Shown here one piece after another: positions 26,512-33,961 of a stretch of DNA of 64,000 nucleotides. Location of the stretch: positions 248,001 to 312,000 of the forward strand of contig CAWJGF010000003.1 of NCBI GenBank assembly GCA_963842335.1, read 5' to 3'. Within the stretch, counting starts at the first letter, position 1. Each line of letters starts with the position of its first letter. Source of the DNA: PALSA-600 sp963842335 (lineage in GTDB: Bacteria > Actinomycetota > Thermoleophilia > Gaiellales > Gaiellaceae). The notes under the pieces were generated by a model, which saw only the letters and a program-made list of their open reading frames with translations, was not told the origin of the DNA and made no database searches. The position numbers were made by a program, and so were the translations under genes.

Positions 26512-26533
26512 TTGTGGAACATGAGTTCCACAA
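26512..26533. promoter_or_regulatory. Operator-like inverted repeat TTGTGGAAC-ATGA-GTTCCACAA upstream of the IclR gene
   Basis: Perfect 9-base arms with a 4-base spacer, in the 50-base gap between the VOC gene and the IclR gene, 10 bases from the IclR start. IclR regulators bind short palindromes of this kind (TGGAA/TTCCA-like halves). It overlaps the expected promoter of the 12-gene operon. Confidence 0.75.
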
Positions 26534-26552
26534 ACGTCAAGTCGGCGTCGCG

Positions 26553-26990
26553 TCAGGCCGGCTGCGGGCCGATCCGGGCGTCCCGGCTGGCTGCCACTTC
26601 AAGCCGAAAATCGTCGGGATCCAGGAAGAACGTCGCGTAGTAGTCCGCGTGGTAGACCGGCCAGTGGCGCGGCGGATGGAGGATCTCCGCTCCGGCGGCG
26701 AGCGCCGATTCGTAGGCGAGCTCGACGTCGGCCGTCCGCTCGACGGCGATCGCGAGGTGGTGGAAGCCGGGCGCGTAGAGCTCGAATCGCTGTTCCTTCA
26801 GTGCCTGCCGGAGGCCGATCGAGCCCGAGCCGGACTGCGGAAAGCGCAGGTAGTGGATCGTCTCGCCGCGCTCGCCGCGGAACTGGGCGGTGTCGCTGAT
26901 CCCGAGCTCGCCGAAGACGGCGGTGTAGAACGCAAGCGACCGCTCGAGGTCGCTGCAGACGAGATCGACGTGACCGAGTCCGACGAGCAT
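26553..26990 (-). CDS. VOC (glyoxalase-type) protein
   Basis: 145 residues: LVGLGHVDLVCSDLERSLAFYTAVFG at the start with the first metal-ligand His, APGFHHLAIAVE in the middle with the second, and FFLDPDDFRLEV at the end with the last-strand Glu. The complete His/His/Glu pattern suggests a metal-dependent member; the reaction is unknown. It lies just upstream of the operator and IclR gene on the same strand, and may or may not be part of the regulon. Confidence 0.78.
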   Translation of the reverse strand: MLVGLGHVDLVCSDLERSLAFYTAVFGELGISDTAQFRGERGETIHYLRFPQSGSGSIGLRQALKEQRFELYAPGFHHLAIAVERTADVELAYESALAAGAEILHPPRHWPVYHADYYATFFLDPDDFRLEVAASRDARIGPQPA

Positions 26991-27057
26991 CCTGAAGTTC
27001 TAGACGAGCCCGCAACGAAGCGACGGCTTGCGCACCGCCGTTCGTTCACAGTCCTGT

Positions 27058-27082
27058 CACAAAAGCGACACGCTTTCTTGTG
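27058..27082 (-). terminator. Hairpin in the 154-bp gap after the Fe-S oxidoreductase gene
   Basis: CACAAAAGCG and CGCTTTCTTGTG pair over 10 positions with a two-base bulge and a 3-base loop. It lies about 65 bases past the stop of the minus-strand operon that ends at 27145. There is no U-run, so a terminator role is uncertain. Confidence 0.3.
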
Positions 27083-27144
27083 CGTGGCTGACACCAGCCG
27101 TGGCCGCCGCGGAGATGGCTCCGGCGGATATGGCCGTTCCTCCG

Positions 27145-28935
27145 TCAGTCGTCCATCGACTCGACGAGCAGCGTCGATACGTCGACGACGCGCAGCTGCT
27201 TGCCCATCGAACGGACGCCGTCGTCGAGCATCACCGTGCAGAACGGGCACGCGACTGCCAGCGTCTCGGCGCCCGTCTCAGACGCCTCGCGCACGCGTTC
27301 CTCGTTGATCGGAGTGCCACGCTCCTCCATCCACATGTGGGCGCCCCCGGCGCCGCAGCAGAACGTGCGCTCGCGGTTGCGGGACATCTCGACCGGCTTG
27401 CCGACCGATGCGACCAGCTCGCGTGGCTCGTCGCGGACGTCGTTGTGCCGCGCGAGGTAACAGGAGTCGTGGTAGGTGATCTCGCCCTCCCCCGCCCGCG
27501 GCTGCAGCTTGCCGTCGCGCACGAGCTCGGCGAGCAGCTGGGTGTGATGCATCACCTCGTAGCGGCCGCCGAAGTCCGGGTACTCGTTGCCCAGGGAGTT
27601 CAGGCAGTGCGGGCAGCTCGCAACGATCTTCGTCACGCGCGCCTCATTCAACGTCGCAACGTTCTGCTCGGCGTACTGCTGGAAGACGTACTCGTTGCCC
27701 ATTCGCCGTGCCGGGTCGCCCGTGCACGCCTCACGCGCGCCGAGGATCGCAAAGTCCACGCCCGCTTTCTGCAGGAGCTTCGCCGTCGACTCGGCGGCGA
27801 CCCGGGCACGCTCGTCGTACGCGGCGGCGCACCCCACCCAGTAGAGAACCTCAGGCGGCTCCTCGCCCTCGGCGAGCACGCGCACTCCAAGCTCCTCGGC
27901 CCACGACGCGCGGTCGCCCTGCGGCTTTCCCCACGGGTTGCCGACGCGCTCGACGTCGCGCAGCATCGTCTCGGCCTCCTGCGGGAAGCTCGACTGCATC
28001 ATCACGAGATCGCGTCGCAGGTCGACGATGTGGTCGACGTGCTCGATCGAGACGGGACACTCGTGCACGCAGGCGCCGCACGTGACGCAGTCCCAGATCA
28101 TCTCCTCGGGCACGCCGTTCCCGGCGATCGGCGACAGCTCCTCGCCAGCAAGCAGGTTCGGCCCTTCGGCGAATACCTGGTCGCGGATGCCCATGATCAG
28201 GAGCTTCGGCGAGAGCAGCTTGCCCGTCGCATACGCCGGGCAGACGTCCTGGCACCGGCCGCACTCGGTGCAGGAGAACGAGTCGACCATCTCCTTCCAC
28301 GTGAGATCGCCGATCGTCCCGGCGCCGAAGCGAATCTCGTCGTCAGGCAGGTCAAAGCGCAGCGGCTCGAGCCGCCCGCGTTGGCGGGTGCGCGAGAAGT
28401 AGACGTTGATCGCCGCCGTCGCAATGTGCAGGTGCTTGGAGCGCGGGAGATAGACGAGGAACGCGAGCACCACGGCGACGTGCGCCCAGACGAAGCCGCG
28501 CTCGAGGACACGTGGTGCAGGGATCGCGCCCGACACCGAGTTCGAGAGGAACGACGCCTGCGCGGGCCACTCGTTCAGACCGGCCGCGATCCGCGACGCG
28601 TGCCAGCCGAGCAGCGTCAGCACGACGAGCGCGATCATCGCGAGGATGAAGTCGGCCTCGCCGAGATGCGAGCCGTGGAAGCGCGCCGGCCGGACGACCT
28701 TGCGGATCCAGGCGGCCGCAACCACGCCCGTGAGGACCATCAGCACGAAGACGTCGACCGCCGCCATGAACCAGCCCTGCGCGCCGAGCCACGGAATCGA
28801 CCAGTCGCGGTCGATCGCTCCGACCATCGCCATGACGATCGTGGGGAAGAGCACGATGAAGCCCCAGAAGATGAGCGCATGCACGAGGCCCGGCAGGAGC
28901 CGCTGGAAGAGCTTCTTCTGCCCCAGGACGATCAC
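27145..28935 (-). CDS. Membrane Fe-S oxidoreductase (FadF/DgcB-like: NarI-type membrane domain, two 4Fe-4S, two CCG domains)
   Basis: 596 residues as drawn. An N-terminal domain has about four to five membrane helices of the NarI-like type. A di-cluster ferredoxin segment follows (CTECGRCQDVCP and CVTCGACVHECP), then two cysteine-rich CCG domains (VGCAAAYDER...SCPHCLNSLGNEY; HDSCYLARHNDV...FCCGAGGAHMWMEE...CPFCTVMLDD) of the heterodisulfide-reductase type. Related proteins take electrons from ETF or dimethylglycine oxidation and reduce quinone. The GTG at 28935 is the first standard start, but the frame stays open and membrane-protein-like back to the etfA stop at 29090 (ATLAGALVLAAALAVAGTLF), so a first helix and an unusual start codon are probably missed. 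Confidence 0.85.
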   Translation of the reverse strand: MIVLGQKKLFQRLLPGLVHALIFWGFIVLFPTIVMAMVGAIDRDWSIPWLGAQGWFMAAVDVFVLMVLTGVVAAAWIRKVVRPARFHGSHLGEADFILAMIALVVLTLLGWHASRIAAGLNEWPAQASFLSNSVSGAIPAPRVLERGFVWAHVAVVLAFLVYLPRSKHLHIATAAINVYFSRTRQRGRLEPLRFDLPDDEIRFGAGTIGDLTWKEMVDSFSCTECGRCQDVCPAYATGKLLSPKLLIMGIRDQVFAEGPNLLAGEELSPIAGNGVPEEMIWDCVTCGACVHECPVSIEHVDHIVDLRRDLVMMQSSFPQEAETMLRDVERVGNPWGKPQGDRASWAEELGVRVLAEGEEPPEVLYWVGCAAAYDERARVAAESTAKLLQKAGVDFAILGAREACTGDPARRMGNEYVFQQYAEQNVATLNEARVTKIVASCPHCLNSLGNEYPDFGGRYEVMHHTQLLAELVRDGKLQPRAGEGEITYHDSCYLARHNDVRDEPRELVASVGKPVEMSRNRERTFCCGAGGAHMWMEERGTPINEERVREASETGAETLAVACPFCTVMLDDGVRSMGKQLRVVDVSTLLVESMDD

Positions 28936-29087
28936 GGCTTCGTTCCGGACGCGCCCGGCGACGTCGTCACTGCGGTCGAGCGGCTTCGCAGCCCGAACGA
29001 GACGAGTGAGGAAAAGCGCGCGACGCGCGAACAGCGTTCCTGCGACAGCGAGCGCCGCCGCCAGAACGAGCGCGCCCGCGAGCGTCG

Positions 29088-29921
29088 CTATGTCCCTCGC
29101 ACCTTCCGGAGCTCGGCCGTGATCGCCGGGACGATCTCGTGCAGGTTCCCGATCACGGCGTAGTCGGCGTGCGCGAAGATCGTGGCCTCAGGATCGTCGT
29201 TGATCGCGAGCATTGCCTTCGCACCCTTGCAGCCGGCGATGTGCTGCGTCGCACCGCTGATGCCGCAGGCGATGTAGAGATCGGGCGAGACCTTCGTGCC
29301 CGTCTGTCCGACCTGGTCGGTGTGCGGCCGCCAGCCGGCGCTCGTGACGACCCGCGAGCAGCCGACCGCGCCGCCGAGCAGCGCCGCGAGCTCCTCGAGG
29401 GTTGCGAAGCCCTCGCTCGACCCGACGCCACGCCCGCCCGAGACGACGACCTTGGCATCGGCGAGCGAGATCTTGCCGCCCGTGTCGGGCGCGACATGCT
29501 CGGCGACTCTGAGCGCTTCACCGAGCTCCGGCGTCGCGACCTCGACGTCCAATGGTTCCTCGGACGGGGCGAAGGTGAAAGGTGCGGCGGTGTAGAGCCT
29601 GCGATCAGCGTGAATGCGAGCTTCCTCGAGCAAGCTGCCACCCCAGCGCTGGCGCGTGATCTGATCCCCGCGCACGTCGGTCACGTTCGCCGCGAACGGC
29701 AGGTCGAGTTGTGCAGCGACGTGTGCGAGCACCTCGTTGCCGCGATCAGAGCCTGCCCCGACGAGCGTCTCCCAGTCGCGTGCGGCGAGGTCGCGGGCCC
29801 ACGCAGCGGGTGCATAGGGTCCGTCGAACCGGACGATCTTCGCGGTTCCCAGCCGGCGAGCGAGCGCCACGGCCTGGAGTGACAGGTCGTCGTCGCCCTC
29901 GATGAACGCGAGGACGCTCAC
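29088..29921 (-). CDS. etfA: Electron transfer flavoprotein alpha subunit
   Basis: 277 residues. The C-terminal FAD domain is typical of EtfA: VVVSGGRGVGSSEGF, GWRPHTDQVGQTGTKVSPDLYIACGISGATQH, and AINDDPEATIFAHADYAVIGNLHEIVP. With EtfB it would carry electrons from the dimethylglycine/sarcosine dehydrogenase to the membrane Fe-S protein encoded downstream. The GTG at 29921 overlaps the etfB stop (GTGA). Confidence 0.92.
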   Translation of the reverse strand: MSVLAFIEGDDDLSLQAVALARRLGTAKIVRFDGPYAPAAWARDLAARDWETLVGAGSDRGNEVLAHVAAQLDLPFAANVTDVRGDQITRQRWGGSLLEEARIHADRRLYTAAPFTFAPSEEPLDVEVATPELGEALRVAEHVAPDTGGKISLADAKVVVSGGRGVGSSEGFATLEELAALLGGAVGCSRVVTSAGWRPHTDQVGQTGTKVSPDLYIACGISGATQHIAGCKGAKAMLAINDDPEATIFAHADYAVIGNLHEIVPAITAELRKVRGT

Positions 29922-30667
29922 GCGACGCCCAGCCTCTGCATCACTTCGACGACGGCAACCGCCGCGCCAGGCCCATGCCCGAGGATCTCAGCCTGCTTCC
30001 CTTGCCCCTCCGGCACGACGAGACGCAGCTTCTCAAGTCGCGCCGCGGGCGGTGCGACCGGCTTCGCGTCGACGGGCTTGCGATTCGCACGTAGCTTCGC
30101 GGGCACCGACGGGTAACGCGGCAGGTTCAGGCCTTCCTTCACCGTCACGACCGCCGGCAGCGGCACGTCGTAGATGTCCCGTCCGCTTGCGACCTCCTGC
30201 TCGCAGTGCGCGCGTCCGTCGGCGATTGTCAGGCCCTTCAGGCCGGTGACGACCGGCAGTCCGAGGGCGTACGCGACCCGGATACCCACCTGGAAGTTGC
30301 CCGAGTCCGCCGACTCGTTGCCGAAGACGATCAGATCGAACGCCTCTTCGCCGCGGACCGCCTCGACGATCGCGCCTGCCGTCGCCTGCGCGTCCCAGTC
30401 CTCGTCGCTGACGAGATGGATCGCCCGGTCGGCGCCGAGCGCCATGCACTCGCGCAGCTGCTCCTCCGCCTCCGGAGGGCCGAGCGTGAGCACGACGACC
30501 TCTCCGCCCTGCGCTTCCACGATCCGCACGGCCTCCTCGACGCCGCACTCCTCGTGCGGCGAGATCGTGAAGCCGAGGTGGCGCGTCTGCAGCGCCTGCG
30601 CGTCTTCGGTCAGCACCATCTTGCCGCCCGTGATCGGGACACGCTTGACGGAGCAGAGAACCCTCAC
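29918..30667 (-). CDS. etfB: Electron transfer flavoprotein beta subunit
   Basis: 249 residues. Conserved EtfB features are MRVLCSVKRVPITGG, ISPHEECGVEEAVRI, the nucleotide-binding MALGADRAIHLVSDE, and GNESADSGNFQVGIRVAYALGLP. It lies between the dehydrogenase and etfA with GTGA overlaps on both sides, so the electron-acceptor pair is translationally coupled to its likely donor. Confidence 0.92.
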   Translation of the reverse strand: MRVLCSVKRVPITGGKMVLTEDAQALQTRHLGFTISPHEECGVEEAVRIVEAQGGEVVVLTLGPPEAEEQLRECMALGADRAIHLVSDEDWDAQATAGAIVEAVRGEEAFDLIVFGNESADSGNFQVGIRVAYALGLPVVTGLKGLTIADGRAHCEQEVASGRDIYDVPLPAVVTVKEGLNLPRYPSVPAKLRANRKPVDAKPVAPPAARLEKLRLVVPEGQGKQAEILGHGPGAAVAVVEVMQRLGVA

Positions 30668-33207
30668 GACTTAACCCGTGAGTTGTCCGGGTCGAACACC
30701 GGGGTCGAATCGTTCGTCGCAACGCTCACCGGGTACTGCTGGCCCATGTACTCGACGAGCAGCTCCTCACCGACGTTCGCGTTCTCGGGCGGCAAATAGC
30801 TCATGAGGATGTGCTTGCCGATCGACGGGCCTGCCCCCGCACTCGTCACGTAGGAGCGGCGGCCTTCAGCGTCGACGAGCGGTGCGCCCGACTTCGAGAG
30901 CACGGGCTCGCGCCCGAGTGGATAGCGCTTCACGCCGCTACGCGAGGTGTGGTCGTCGACGGTGAGTGTGCAGAGCACCGCTGTCGGCTCGCCCTCACGG
31001 TGGCGCACATGCGCCTCCTTGCCGACGAAGTCGGGGCCTTTCACCCGCCCCCACGCCATGCCGGCCTCGACCACGTCGTAGTCGGCGTCGAGCTCGAACC
31101 CGAAGGCGCGGTAACACTTCTCGAGCCGGCCGGTCGTCCCGTAGACGCCGATTCCCGCCGGTACCGTGCCGTGCGGCTCACCCGCCTCCCACACGAGATC
31201 CCAGAGCTTCGCTCCCTGCTCGATCGGCACGTACAGCTCCCAGCCGAGCTCGCCGACATACGAGATCCGCGAGGCGAGCACCCTCAGCGATCCCAGTTCG
31301 ATGACGCGGCACGTCGCGAAGGGAAACGCCTCGTGCGACAGGTCGTCGGCGGTGAGGCTCGCCAGGATGTCGCGCGAGCGCGGCCCCCACAGGCCGAGTG
31401 TCGCGTACGCCGACGTGAGATCGGTGATGCTCGCCGCGCCGTCGCCCGGCCGGTGGTCGGCGTACCACTTCAGATCGGCCATCCCGTGCGCGCCGCCGGT
31501 GACGACCCGAAACTGGTCGTCGCCGAGCCGCATCACGGTCAGGTCGCTCTTGAACGTGCCACTCGGCGAGAGCACCGGCGTGTAGACGACCTTCCCGATC
31601 GCGACGTCCATCTGGCGCATCGAGACCTTCTGAACCGTCTCGAGCGCGCCAGGGCCGGTGACGTCGAAGACGCAGAACGCCGTCAGGTCGAACATCGCCG
31701 CACGGTCGCGCATCGCGAGATGCTCGGCGTTGATGATCGGCGACCACCAGCGCGACTCCCACTCGGCCTCGCGCCGGTTGATCCGGTCGCCGTACTCCTC
31801 GAGCAGCGTGGCGTTCGCCTCGTACCAGTGCGGTCGCTCCCAACCGGCGGCCTCGAAGAAGACCGCGCCGAGCTCCTGCTCCCGCGCGTAGAACGGCGAC
31901 AGGCGAACCCGGCGGTTCGTCTCCCATTGCTCCGCCGGATGCACGATCCCGTAGGTCTTGTTGAAGCCTTCGGCGGCTCGCGCCTTCACGTGCTCGCTCG
32001 ACCGTTGGTGCTCGTAGAAGCGGGCGATGTCGGACGACTGGAGGTCGATCTCCGACTCGCCGCTCGTCATCCATTCCGCAACCGCCTTCCCGACGCCCGG
32101 CCCCTCCTTCACCCAGACCGCGGCCGCCGACCAGAGCCCCTTCACCTCGGGCGTCTCGCCCAGCAGGGGCAACCCGTCGGGAGTCAACGAGAGGATGCCG
32201 TTGATCGCGTACTTGATCCCGACCGACTCGTCGTTCAGCACCTCGGGGATCAACTCCAGCGCGTCCTCCATCTGCTGCGTGAAGTCGTCCTGCGTGAACG
32301 GGAACTCGGTCGGCGAGAGCGCCGCCTCCTCGTTCGACGGAATCTCTTCGGGGTCGTGCAGGATCGGACGATGGGCATACGAGCCGATCTCGAGCCCGCT
32401 CCCGTCCTGCCGCTCGTACATGTTCGTGTCCATGTCGCGCACGATCGGGAACTCGATCACGCCCTTCGTGTCCTTGAAATGCGGCACCGGCCCTACGTCG
32501 ATCATCTGGTGCACCGCGGGGGTCAGCGGGATCGTCGCACCCGCCATGCGGGCGATCTTCGGGCTCCACACGCCGCAGCAGACGACGACTACCCCGGTCT
32601 CGATCTCACCGCGCGACGTGCGGATGCCCTTGATGCGGCCGTCCTCGACGTCGATTCCGAGCACCTCGGTGTTCGCGAAGACGTTCAGCGCGCCCTTCGC
32701 CTGCGCGCGCTCGCGCGCGATCGTCCCGAACCGCAGCGAGTCGACGATCCCCACCGACGGGGTGTAGAAGCCACCGACGATCACCGACTCTTCGATGAAC
32801 GGAACGAGCTCCTTCACCTCGGCCGGCGTGATGATGCGCGTGTCCTCGATCCCCCAGGCCTTCGCCGAGCCGACGCGCCGGCGCAGCTCCTCCATGCGCT
32901 CCTCGGTCCGGGCGACCTCGATGCCGCCGCTTTCGGTGAAGACGTCCCACTCGCGGTACTGGCGCACCGAATCGAGCGTGAGCTGCGTCATCTCCTTCGA
33001 GTGGTCGACCGGGAAGATGAAGTTGGAAGCGTGGCCCGTCGAACCACCCGGGTTCGGGAGCGGGCCTTTGTCGAGCAGCACGAGGTCGGTCCAGCCGAGC
33101 TCTGCAAGGTGGTAGGCGAGGCTGTTGCCGACAATGCCGGCACCGATCACGACCGCGCGAGCGGTGGCTGGGAACGCAGTGGTCGGCAGTGAGGATGTCT
33201 CAGTCAT
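30664..33207 (-). CDS. Dimethylglycine/sarcosine dehydrogenase-like flavoprotein (DAO domain + GcvT/aminomethyltransferase domain)
   Basis: 847 residues. The N-terminal FAD domain starts RAVVIGAGIVGNSLAYHLAELG and has GGSTGHAS, whose His is the covalent FAD attachment site in mammalian DMGDH. The C-terminal half is a THF-binding GcvT-type domain (SRWWSPIINAEHLAMRDRAAMFDLTAFCVFDVTGP... GELGWELYVPIEQG). Such enzymes demethylate dimethylglycine or sarcosine, transfer the formaldehyde unit to THF as methylene-THF, and give electrons to ETF. The product of the MttB-type enzyme (dimethylglycine) would be its natural substrate; dimethylglycine versus sarcosine cannot be decided. Confidence 0.88.
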   Translation of the reverse strand: MTETSSLPTTAFPATARAVVIGAGIVGNSLAYHLAELGWTDLVLLDKGPLPNPGGSTGHASNFIFPVDHSKEMTQLTLDSVRQYREWDVFTESGGIEVARTEERMEELRRRVGSAKAWGIEDTRIITPAEVKELVPFIEESVIVGGFYTPSVGIVDSLRFGTIARERAQAKGALNVFANTEVLGIDVEDGRIKGIRTSRGEIETGVVVVCCGVWSPKIARMAGATIPLTPAVHQMIDVGPVPHFKDTKGVIEFPIVRDMDTNMYERQDGSGLEIGSYAHRPILHDPEEIPSNEEAALSPTEFPFTQDDFTQQMEDALELIPEVLNDESVGIKYAINGILSLTPDGLPLLGETPEVKGLWSAAAVWVKEGPGVGKAVAEWMTSGESEIDLQSSDIARFYEHQRSSEHVKARAAEGFNKTYGIVHPAEQWETNRRVRLSPFYAREQELGAVFFEAAGWERPHWYEANATLLEEYGDRINRREAEWESRWWSPIINAEHLAMRDRAAMFDLTAFCVFDVTGPGALETVQKVSMRQMDVAIGKVVYTPVLSPSGTFKSDLTVMRLGDDQFRVVTGGAHGMADLKWYADHRPGDGAASITDLTSAYATLGLWGPRSRDILASLTADDLSHEAFPFATCRVIELGSLRVLASRISYVGELGWELYVPIEQGAKLWDLVWEAGEPHGTVPAGIGVYGTTGRLEKCYRAFGFELDADYDVVEAGMAWGRVKGPDFVGKEAHVRHREGEPTAVLCTLTVDDHTSRSGVKRYPLGREPVLSKSGAPLVDAEGRRSYVTSAGAGPSIGKHILMSYLPPENANVGEELLVEYMGQQYPVSVATNDSTPVFDPDNSRVKS

Positions 33208-33212
33208 ACCAC

Positions 33213-33222
33213 TGATATATCA
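33213..33222. promoter_or_regulatory. Palindrome TGATATATCA upstream of the dimethylglycine dehydrogenase gene
   Basis: A 10-base perfect palindrome, AT-rich against the GC-rich background, in the 17-base gap between the GntR gene and the dehydrogenase start. A related AT-rich block (GAGATATATTACTC) lies in the divergent gntR/fhs promoter region, so both could be operators of the GntR protein. It may also contain the -10 region. Confidence 0.4.
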
Positions 33223-33224
33223 CG

Positions 33225-33908
33225 TCAGCGGGCGAGCAGGACACGACGCATTGCGGTCTCGAAGTGCTCGACGTGGTCGCGCATGATCTGCGCCGCCACC
33301 TCGCCTTTGCCGAAGGCGACCGCTTCGAGCAGCGCGCGGTGCTCGAGCACGGCCGCCTGGAGCTCGCCCGTCTCCTCGAGGGCCAGCATCCAGATGCGCA
33401 GCGCGAGTGCGTAGTACTCCTCGAGCGTCGCCTCCAGAAAGTGGTTGTGCGTGCACCGGTAGATCGTGCGGTGGATCCGCTGGTCGAGCGCGATCAGCGC
33501 CTTGTCGTCACGTCCCTGTGGCGTGCCGAGCGCGTTCAGAAGCTCGCTCAGCCCATCGAGGTCGAGTTGCGTGGCCCGTTCGGCAGCGAGCCGCGCCGCC
33601 TCGGGCTCGAGCACGGCACGCACCTCGCACAGCCGCGCGAGGTCGCGCACGTCGATCGCCGTGACGAAGATGCCGCGCCGCGGATAGACCTCGACGAGCT
33701 TCTCCTGCGCGAGCCGGCGCAGGGCCTCGCGCACCGGTGTCCTCCCGATCCCCAGCTGTTCGGTCAGCTCCCGCTCGTTGACCACCGCGCCGGGAGCGAG
33801 CTCGAGCGTGACGATCAGCTCTCGGATCGCATAGAAGGCCTGGTCGGAGAGCGAGACTGTCGCGCCCGACGGCGGGATCACTGGGCGACCTATGGCTGCC
33901 CTAGCCAC
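33225..33908 (-). CDS. GntR-family (FadR subfamily, FCD domain) transcriptional regulator
   Basis: 227 residues. The winged helix is AFYAIRELIVTLELAPGAVVNERELTEQLGIGRTPVREALRRLAQEKLVEVYPRRGIFVT. The FCD ligand domain follows, with DVRDLARLCEVRAVLEPEAARLA, the metal-site helix LDQRIHRTIYRCTHNHFLEATL, and VLEHRALLEAV. It probably controls the dehydrogenase-ETF operon and the divergent fhs-opu operon. The GTG at 33908 has TAATAT 6 bases upstream, so a leaderless start is likely. Confidence 0.9.
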   Translation of the reverse strand: MARAAIGRPVIPPSGATVSLSDQAFYAIRELIVTLELAPGAVVNERELTEQLGIGRTPVREALRRLAQEKLVEVYPRRGIFVTAIDVRDLARLCEVRAVLEPEAARLAAERATQLDLDGLSELLNALGTPQGRDDKALIALDQRIHRTIYRCTHNHFLEATLEEYYALALRIWMLALEETGELQAAVLEHRALLEAVAFGKGEVAAQIMRDHVEHFETAMRRVLLAR

Positions 33909-33914
33909 GGAGAT

Positions 33915-33930
33915 ATATTACTCGTATCCT
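33915..33930. promoter_or_regulatory. Divergent promoter region gntR / fhs
   Basis: On the minus strand TAATAT (33915-33920) lies 6 bases before the gntR GTG. On the plus strand TATCCT (33925-33930) lies about 31 bases before the fhs ATG, which has its own GAAAGGA ribosome site at 33951-33957. This AT-rich block is the only clear promoter island between the two operons. Confidence 0.45.
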
Positions 33931-33961
33931 CGCGTCGAACGTCAGACGACGAAAGGACGGA

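Noticed and set aside
24780..26540. 586-residue minus-strand ORF
   Set aside because: Only the last 117 residues are the MetV-like protein. Upstream is out-of-frame IclR and corrinoid sequence.
27028..29163. 711-residue plus-strand ORF opposite the Fe-S oxidoreductase
   Set aside because: Antisense shadow of a GC-rich gene; no recognisable domain, strongly biased Arg/Asp/Val composition.
30811..33192. 793-residue plus-strand ORF opposite the dimethylglycine dehydrogenase
   Set aside because: Antisense shadow with no family features; the minus-strand gene has clear FAD and GcvT domains.
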